Source: Rudanella lutea DSM 19387 (GTDB lineage Bacteria > Bacteroidota > Bacteroidia > Cytophagales > Spirosomataceae). From it: a DNA stretch of 64,000 nt. The translations under genes were made by a program, and so were the position numbers. The stretch is from the NCBI RefSeq assembly GCF_000383955.1, contig NZ_KB913013.1, forward strand, positions 5,537,694-5,601,693, read 5' to 3'. Positions 58,462-64,000 of the stretch are shown one piece after another; position 1 is the first letter of the stretch; each line of letters starts with the position of its first letter. The notes beneath the pieces are model-generated. The model was not told the DNA's origin. It ran no database searches and saw only the letters and a program-made list of their open reading frames with translations.

Positions 58462-60996
58462 TTAATACGAATCAATAATTTGCTGCGGCAGCACTTTAAC
58501 ATCAATACCGGTCGCTTTTTTCAAGGCTGCATGGTTGTTGCGCCCGTCGATATAAGCCGGGTTTACCTCAATCGACTTGTTGTAGTAGTACGAGGCCAGT
58601 TCCAGCTTCCGGCGGTCAGCACCGCCTTCGTTTTGGTAAATAACCCCGAGGTTGTTGTAGGCTGGCGCATACGCATTGGCCGCCCGGATCGTCTGCTTGT
58701 AGTAATACACAGCCGAGTCGCGGTTCGGAATAATTTTCTGAAACACGTAAGCCATAGAGAAATAAGCCTCACCAAAGCCCGGATAAATCTGCGTAGCTTC
58801 TTTCAGGTGATCGAGGGCCCACCGGCCGTGCTTGTTGGCTGCGGCCACATTGGTATCAATGAGCACCTGCGCTTTTTTTACCATGTCAGCCCTCTTTTGG
58901 TTGTCTGTCAGTTTAACCACAGCTGCATTGGTCGCGTTGGCAATCGAATCGGCTTTAGCCCGGTCTTTCAGCCCTTTTTCAATCCATTCGTTGGCCACGT
59001 GCCGTTGTACCTGACAGCTACTTGGCGAGTAGGGCAAGGCAGAGTTAAACAGCACGAAGTTGTTTTTCCAGTCTTCGTTGCGCGTTACGGTCTTGAACGA
59101 ATACAGCCCCAGCACCACTGTCAGCAAGGCAATCAGCGGAGCGTACTGAGCCAGTACCGGGCGAGGGGTAGAGGCTCCCGACGCGTCGGATTGGGTAGCT
59201 GCTAAGGCCGGTATTTTCGCAAAAAGCTGTTGCAGGCCCCAAACCACAACGATAGCGAAGCCCAACACGGCGGCAAACAGGAAACGTTCGGCCAGGATAC
59301 CACCCCGCATCCAGATAAAGCCCAGACCCGGCGCCATAGCCACGAAGAACCAGAACAAGGCGAAACCCCAGACCGTCCTGCGGAAGAAACCCTTAATGGT
59401 AAGGTAAATCAGGCCGAGCATCAGAATCAGGCCTGTTACTACGAGCATGGTCTGCGTGCCTTTCGATGACGGAATCACGTTGTACGAATAATCATACACG
59501 AGCGGGTGCGGCAGAAACAGCAGCTTCAGGTAATACGCAAAGAACTTAAACGTACTCCGTATCTGCGTACCTTCGATAGCGTAAGGGTAGTTGGCCCAGT
59601 CGACAGGAGGTTTGCCGCTCAACGTACCAATCATTTGTAACTTTTGGTAGAAGAACAAGGCGGCTACGATCAGGAATGGCCACAAACTCAGCAGTGACCG
59701 CCAGATGTTGCGCCGGGCAAAGAAATACTGTGCGGCCGGGATAAAGGCGATACTGACAATAGACGACTCTTTCGAAAGAAATGCGAAGTAAAGAGAGGCA
59801 CAGGCCAAACCGAGCCAGCTTGTCACGAGGAGGCTACCTGTTGCCGCGCCCAGACCAATCCAGATTGCCTTACCGGTTGTAATCTCGGGAATCCCCCGCG
59901 TACTCGCCATAAAGACGGCCCCAATTACGGCGGCAACGGTAGTCAGAGCAACGCCTGTGAGTTTAGCATTGATCTCGGGGTTATTCCACCACAATTCCTG
60001 CGTACCAACTTTCTTCGAGTACTGCGCTGACAGCCCCGCCGTTACCAGCAAGCTGCCCAGTACACCCGCTGCGGCAATGCGGAAAATTTCGAGCAGGTTA
60101 ACACCGGCTTCGATCTGATTGGGAAGGCTCACGCTGTCTTTCCCGATGATACCCCACACCAGTGAACCACCGAGTAAACCACCAATAAGGCTAACCACTG
60201 CCCCGGCTGCCAGCCGCGCATCGGGCTTGATCCAGCCCCAGCGATTGGTTTCGAGGTAACGCCAGTGAAACAGTAACATGAGCGAAATAAACAGGAAGCT
60301 CAAAATTTCGTCGCGCCCTTTAATATTAGCGACAATCTCGGTATGAACCGGATGGGCTATGAAAATCAGACCAATGAGTAAAGCCGTAATGATTTGCCCC
60401 GTGCGGTTGGGCTGTGCGCCCTCAATAGCTAGGCCATCGGTAGTTTGTTTGGCAGGCTGTACAAACCATTTTTGCAGCAGCATACCCAGTACCAAACCGA
60501 TAATGGCGTACAGAATCGTGTTGATCTGGTGATTCAGACCGGAGTTGCTACCGGCAAATTCGTGTTCAATGGCAAACGTGATCAGCGATAGCGGACGGTA
60601 ATACCCGAGCGAGATATTGCTGAAGTGCCAGAATTCAGTACGAAGGAGATCGGGAATCCCTTTAAGACCGGCCTTCACGAATAAGTTTTGGCTGATGGCC
60701 GCAATATCGTCGAGGGCGTATCCGTGATTGAACGTGTTGACGTAGAGCAAAAAGCCGACAAGGGCCAACACCACCGGGGGCCACCAGGCAACGGGCCGGG
60801 TTGGAATCGGCAACGAAACCTCCGGCTCCGATGGAGCGGCCGCTTTGGGGGGCGTAGGCTTCACAAACGTCGATTGAGGGCGTGGAGCCGTTGCTGCGGT
60901 ACCGCCGACCCGAATTGGCGGGGGCGGAGTAGGGCGGGCGTTCGGCGTTGAGTTAGGGGCAGGTCTTGACGAAGAAGGCTGCTTTTTTTTCGACAT
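58462..60996 (-). CDS. Membrane glycosyltransferase-like TPR protein (TMTC-like)
   Basis: 844-residue protein with many membrane helices. An N-terminal Pro/Ala/Ser-rich cytosolic stretch (about 1-70) precedes a PMT/TMTC-like core: NTFNHGYALDDIAAISQN (acidic active-site loop), SLGYYRPLSLITFAIEHEFA, HPVHTEIVANIKGRDEILSF and FLSKESSIVS. The C-terminal ~200 residues are TPR repeats (HLKEATQIYPGFGEAYFSMA, AYAPAYNNLGVIYQNEG, LASYYYNKSIEVNPAYID). Relatives in eukaryotes transfer mannose to proteins; here lipid-linked sugar transfer to protein is inferred. Gene ends in a strong terminator. Confidence 0.87.
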   Translation of the reverse strand: MSKKKQPSSSRPAPNSTPNARPTPPPPIRVGGTAATAPRPQSTFVKPTPPKAAAPSEPEVSLPIPTRPVAWWPPVVLALVGFLLYVNTFNHGYALDDIAAISQNLFVKAGLKGIPDLLRTEFWHFSNISLGYYRPLSLITFAIEHEFAGSNSGLNHQINTILYAIIGLVLGMLLQKWFVQPAKQTTDGLAIEGAQPNRTGQIITALLIGLIFIAHPVHTEIVANIKGRDEILSFLFISLMLLFHWRYLETNRWGWIKPDARLAAGAVVSLIGGLLGGSLVWGIIGKDSVSLPNQIEAGVNLLEIFRIAAAGVLGSLLVTAGLSAQYSKKVGTQELWWNNPEINAKLTGVALTTVAAVIGAVFMASTRGIPEITTGKAIWIGLGAATGSLLVTSWLGLACASLYFAFLSKESSIVSIAFIPAAQYFFARRNIWRSLLSLWPFLIVAALFFYQKLQMIGTLSGKPPVDWANYPYAIEGTQIRSTFKFFAYYLKLLFLPHPLVYDYSYNVIPSSKGTQTMLVVTGLILMLGLIYLTIKGFFRRTVWGFALFWFFVAMAPGLGFIWMRGGILAERFLFAAVLGFAIVVVWGLQQLFAKIPALAATQSDASGASTPRPVLAQYAPLIALLTVVLGLYSFKTVTRNEDWKNNFVLFNSALPYSPSSCQVQRHVANEWIEKGLKDRAKADSIANATNAAVVKLTDNQKRADMVKKAQVLIDTNVAAANKHGRWALDHLKEATQIYPGFGEAYFSMAYVFQKIIPNRDSAVYYYKQTIRAANAYAPAYNNLGVIYQNEGGADRRKLELASYYYNKSIEVNPAYIDGRNNHAALKKATGIDVKVLPQQIIDSY

Positions 60997-61109
60997 GACA
61001 AAAGGAAAAAGTACGAGTATTCAGTCTATTGGTATGCAACGAGCGAGTGAAGCATTTCAACGCCCGTTGAGGTAGAGGCACAGTTTAACCCCTGTAAAGT
61101 TCAAAAAGG

Positions 61110-61997
61110 ATGCTAAAAAAAGCAATTTGTTACTCAACTCATTTCGGTCTTGTTCTGGCAACGGCATTGCTGTTAAGTCTTAATCAGGGTTGCCGAACCA
61201 TGATTCCGCAACCCGGCGGATCGACCACCAACAACACACAACCCACCCGCGACGATAATCTGGCCATGGGCAATCCGAGTGGTGCATCGGTGGGTGACCC
61301 TAACAATTACCTCATGATCAAGTCGGCTTATACCCTCTCGTACAATCGCCGTCGGGGTATTGCCAACTGGGTAAGCTGGCACCTGAGCACTGCCTGGAAA
61401 GGAACCGTTCGCCGAGGCAACGATTTTCGGGCCGATGCCACCCTCCCGCGCGATTGGCCTATCATCCAGACGGCCGATTACACCAACACCGGTTTCGACC
61501 GGGGGCATCTTTGTCCTTCCGACGACCGCGACGGATCAGCGGAGGACAACAGTGCTACGTTTTTACTGACCAATATCGTGCCAGAAGCTCCACGACATAA
61601 CCGCGAAGTGTGGAAAGAGCTTGAAGATTATTGCCGGAATCTGCTCAACGGCAACAATGAACTGTATATCGTGGCTGGTACGAGCGGTACGGGCGGCACC
61701 GGGGCAAATGGAGAAGCAAGTAAACTGGCCGATGGTAAGCTGACTGTGCCGGCCTCGCTCTGGAAAGTAATTGTTGTGCTGCCCGTGGGGTCTAATGATC
61801 TGCAACGGATCAACAGCAATACCCGGGTGATTGCGGTAAATATTCCGAACCGGCAAACGGCCGCCGATAAGCCCTGGTATGCATACACCCTCAGTATCGA
61901 TGATCTGGAGCGCCGTACCGGCTACGATTTCCTGTCGAATCTGCCTGCCGAGTTGCAACAAATACTCGAAAGCCGGATTGATGGGGGAGTGAATTAG
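61110..61997 (+). CDS. Secreted DNA/RNA non-specific endonuclease lipoprotein
   Basis: 295-residue nuclease of the NUC1/EndA family (His-Me finger). Lipoprotein-type signal ends at LLSLNQGC (Cys28). The catalytic motif [13 protein letters not shown] has His133; the metal-binding Asn lies in [10 protein letters not shown] followed by [16 protein letters not shown]. Substrates are probably extracellular DNA and RNA. The rest of the fold is complete ([26 protein letters not shown]). Confidence 0.93.
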   Translation: MLKKAICYSTHFGLVLATALLLSLNQGCRTMIPQPGGSTTNNTQPTRDDNLAMGNPSGASVGDPNNYLMIKSAYTLSYNRRRGIANWVSWHLSTAWKGTVRRGNDFRADATLPRDWPIIQTADYTNTGFDRGHLCPSDDRDGSAEDNSATFLLTNIVPEAPRHNREVWKELEDYCRNLLNGNNELYIVAGTSGTGGTGANGEASKLADGKLTVPASLWKVIVVLPVGSNDLQRINSNTRVIAVNIPNRQTAADKPWYAYTLSIDDLERRTGYDFLSNLPAELQQILESRIDGGVN

Positions 61998-61999
61998 GT

Positions 62000-62082
62000 A
62001 GAAAAGGAGAAGGAAGGAAAGGGAGAAGGGAGAGCTAATTTCCCTTTTTTCCTTTCCTCCCTTCTTCCTTTCCCTTCCTTTT
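62000..62082. other. Polypurine-polypyrimidine block between convergent genes
   Basis: Purines only (mostly A/G) from about 62000 to 62033, then almost only pyrimidines from 62039 to 62082. The halves are imperfect complements, so the RNA could fold as a long G-U-rich hairpin and end both convergent transcripts. Confidence 0.5.
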
Positions 62083-62555
62083 TACAATTGCGGAATCCGC
62101 AGTACCTGATTTGGGTAAATCAGGTCAGGATCTTTGAGCATGGGTTTGTTGGCTTCGAAAATGACGCCGTATTTCATGGGATCACCGTACACCTCTTTCG
62201 AGATTTTTGACAGCGAATCGCCCTCTTTAACCGTGTAATAACGTGCTTCTGGGGTTGGGTCGGCAACTTCCAGCTGATTGTCTACCACCTGAACGCCCTC
62301 AACGTTACCTACAGCCAACGCAATTTTCTCGGCATCTTCCTGGGTTTTCACTTCCCCTTCCAGAATCACCGTATCGCCTTTGGTTTTAACCGTCAGTTTG
62401 TTGTAGGCTAAGCCAAGTTGCTTCACGTGGTTGAGCAGCGCCTGTGCTTTCAGGGGCTCAACTTCAGCTTGTTTGGCGGGCTCGGCGGCTGGCGCTTCGT
62501 GCTCTTTGCCGAAGATTTTCTCACCAACGCCTTTAAAAAAATTTAATAGACCCAT
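62082..62555 (-). CDS. BON and LysM domain protein
   Basis: 157-residue protein without a clear signal (MGLLNFFKGVGEKIFGKEHE). A BON domain (about 35-98, LTVKTKGDTVILEGEVKTQE) is followed by a LysM domain (about 105-156, YYTVKEGDSLSKISKEVYGD and ANKPMLKDPDLIYPNQVLRI). Similar to E. coli YgaU/Kbp, a potassium-binding cytosolic protein, so the LysM here may not bind peptidoglycan. A promoter candidate lies at 62594-62623. Confidence 0.93.
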   Translation of the reverse strand: MGLLNFFKGVGEKIFGKEHEAPAAEPAKQAEVEPLKAQALLNHVKQLGLAYNKLTVKTKGDTVILEGEVKTQEDAEKIALAVGNVEGVQVVDNQLEVADPTPEARYYTVKEGDSLSKISKEVYGDPMKYGVIFEANKPMLKDPDLIYPNQVLRIPQL

Positions 62556-62593
62556 CGTTTTTATAGATTAATGTGAAACATGAGTTAACGGGG

Positions 62594-62623
62594 CAAAGAA
62601 CAGAAATCGCTTTTAAAAGTCAA
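62594..62623 (-). promoter_or_regulatory. Promoter candidate of the BON-LysM gene
   Basis: Minus-strand TTGA (62620-62623), 19-bp spacer, TTCTTTG (62594-62600), one base from the -7 consensus. Ends ~38 bp before the start. Confidence 0.45.
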
Positions 62624-62709
62624 CCCCGTACGCTCATCCGTATCGTTTTATTAACCTTCCGTTAATCTGAATATTTATACAAAATCGATTCTGAAAGCCC
62701 AGAAACGGG

Positions 62710-62717
62710 TACTTTTG
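62710..62717 (+). promoter_or_regulatory. -7 promoter element of the GDSL lipoprotein gene
   Basis: TACTTTTG matches TAnnTTTG, 49 bp before ATG 62767; TTCTG at 62689 may be a weak -33. Confidence 0.5.
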
Positions 62718-62766
62718 CGTTCTTTTACATGAAAGTATAATTTTTCCATTGTTTAATTTACTTAAG

Positions 62767-64000
62767 ATGGTAAATAACAAACAGTTACGATGGGGGCTGG
62801 TGCTGGGCACTCTGTTGGGTGTGTCGGCTTGTTCCAACGATATTGACCCAAATGCCGGGTTACCTACCCCAACTCGGGGCGAAGCTGACTTTACGAAGTA
62901 TGTAGCCGTAGGAAACTCGCTCACGGCTGGCTACCAGGATGGGGGCTTGTACCGTGAGGGGCAGCTGAGCTCATATCCGGCTTTGCTGGCAGGCCAGTTT
63001 AAAACGGCAGGAGGGGGCGAGTTTGTACAGCCGTTGTTTGCCGAGGCTCAGGCAAATGGTTCGGGTTATCTGAAGCTGACCAGCCTGACGCCTACTACGG
63101 GAATTGTGTTGCCGGGGGCGGCCCGCGGTGGTCAAACTACGGGTGGCCAACTGCTGCTGACTAAGTACAGCGGAGCAAATCAGAACCTGGGCGTACCGGG
63201 TATCCGTATGGCCGACATTCAGCGGCCGGGTTACGGAAGTGTACAGGGCAACGCGTTTTTCGAGCGGTTACTGCCCGATAATTCGACCACAACGTATCTG
63301 CAATACGTGAGCGATAATCTCAACGGGGCTACGTTTTTTAGCTGCTGGTTGGGTAACAACGACGCCCTGGGGTATGCAACTTCTGGCGGGGTATCGCCCC
63401 TGACCGACGAAGCCGTTTTCAATACGAATTACACGGCCATGCTCAACAAACTAACTGAAAACAACCGCAAGGGTATTGTAATCGGGATTCCGCCGGTTTC
63501 GGTGGTGCCCTTCTTTACCACGGTAACATTGCCTCAACTGTTGGCGCAGGTGAATGCGGCTGTTCAGCAGCAGGCTCCCGGCACGCCGTCAATCACGGCG
63601 CTGGTGATTCAGTCGCCGGCGGCTCCGGGTGGCGTACGCGCTACCAAGTCCGGTGATCTGCTGTTACTACAGCCGTTCATTTCGGGTGAATACAACAAAA
63701 TCGGATCAACCTCGGCAGGTACAGGTCGCGGACCCTACGGGCTATCGGCTACGAACCCGCTACCCTCGCAGTTTGTGCTCGATGCCGAAGAGGTGACGTT
63801 GCTCAATGCCCGCATCGCTGCGTTTAACCAAACTATGAAAACGGGAGCCGAAGCCAAAAATATTGCGTACCTGGACCCCGGCGTGTTGCTGACCCGTGCC
63901 CAGCAAGGGATTACCGAAAACGGCGTGACATACAATACCACGTTTGTGCAAGGCGGAATTTTCAGCCTTGATGGGGTTCACCTGACCCCCGCCGGCTACG
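62767..64000 (+). CDS. SGNH/GDSL-type hydrolase lipoprotein (3' end outside window)
   Basis: At least 411 residues; the frame is open to the window edge, so it is cut off. The lipoprotein signal is GLVLGTLLGVSACSNDIDPN. GDSL/SGNH blocks are visible: block I YVAVGNSLTAGYQDGG (nucleophile Ser), block III SCWLGNNDAL (Asn), and block V SLDGVHLTPAGY (Asp and His). These are the catalytic set of a secreted or surface esterase/lipase. No partner genes are seen. The end of the protein cannot be judged. Confidence 0.9.
   Translation, partial: MVNNKQLRWGLVLGTLLGVSACSNDIDPNAGLPTPTRGEADFTKYVAVGNSLTAGYQDGGLYREGQLSSYPALLAGQFKTAGGGEFVQPLFAEAQANGSGYLKLTSLTPTTGIVLPGAARGGQTTGGQLLLTKYSGANQNLGVPGIRMADIQRPGYGSVQGNAFFERLLPDNSTTTYLQYVSDNLNGATFFSCWLGNNDALGYATSGGVSPLTDEAVFNTNYTAMLNKLTENNRKGIVIGIPPVSVVPFFTTVTLPQLLAQVNAAVQQQAPGTPSITALVIQSPAAPGGVRATKSGDLLLLQPFISGEYNKIGSTSAGTGRGPYGLSATNPLPSQFVLDAEEVTLLNARIAAFNQTMKTGAEAKNIAYLDPGVLLTRAQQGITENGVTYNTTFVQGGIFSLDGVHLTPAGY

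Noticed and set aside
1-64000. CRISPR array, tRNA, rRNA or insertion sequence
   Set aside because: No regularly spaced repeats, no tRNA-like T-arm with matching acceptor, no rRNA segment and no transposase frame were found on reading both strands.

Overview
The window reads as chromosomal DNA of a Bacteroidota bacterium, most likely of the order Cytophagales and close to Spirosoma, Rudanella or Fibrella. Supporting signs are three secreted or surface proteins with type IX secretion (T9SS) tails or large Ig-like architectures, a FecA-like TonB-dependent receptor, Bacteroidota-style promoters (TAnnTTTG at -7), moderately high GC, weak Shine-Dalgarno signals, and families common in that phylum (DUF4230, DUF1684, DUF3108, free-standing PASTA protein). 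The genus is an inference. No rRNA, tRNA, CRISPR array, insertion sequence or recognisable origin was found.

Layout. 1-0.7 kb: a higBA-type toxin-antitoxin pair. 0.75-6.7 kb: carbohydrate genes (TIM-barrel sugar isomerase, GH105 unsaturated glycuronyl hydrolase, a divergent Tat-exported Gfo/Idh/MocA oxidoreductase, glycogen branching enzyme). 6.9-18.6 kb: mixed housekeeping and envelope genes (unknown membrane protein, SASA-type esterase, alpha/beta hydrolase lipoprotein, Ogt, a lone response regulator, sugar dehydrogenase lipoprotein, CysE, a TetR/DsbA-like pair, methyltransferase, peroxiredoxin, ROK kinase). 18.8-25.2 kb: a tight six-gene operon ending in a strong terminator. It encodes a Tat-type protein resembling only the C-terminal half of an oxidoreductase, three tandem tail-collar proteins, a periplasmic-binding-like protein without a signal peptide, and a 971-residue Ig-rich surface protein. 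This is the best candidate for an undescribed system.

25.2-33.6 kb: DUF2267 protein, T9SS-secreted M1 aminopeptidase, DUF4230 protein, RNase Y, ZapA, a small coiled-coil protein and PheT. 33.7-36.4 kb: a second large surface protein whose last ~170 residues match the C-terminus of the surface protein in the tail-collar operon. 37.2-40.5 kb: a sugar-modification cluster (FdtA-like ketoisomerase, DegT aminotransferase, GT2 transferase, methyltransferase). 40.5-47.3 kb: riboflavin synthase, PASTA protein, T9SS protein, rhodanese, predicted aminopeptidase, DUF3108 protein and a FemAB-like acyltransferase. 47.4-56.6 kb: dnaA, and the two methylmalonyl-CoA mutase subunits separated by a TonB receptor and a serine hydrolase. 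56.7-64 kb: a two-domain fasciclin lipoprotein, a ~590-bp non-coding region with a candidate structured RNA, a TMTC-like membrane TPR protein, a secreted nuclease, a BON-LysM protein and a GDSL lipoprotein cut off by the window edge.

Starts were moved downstream of the longest open frame where a signal peptide, conserved N-terminus, hairpin or promoter position argued for it. Promoters, hairpins and helices were found by eye; no folding energies or database searches were run.
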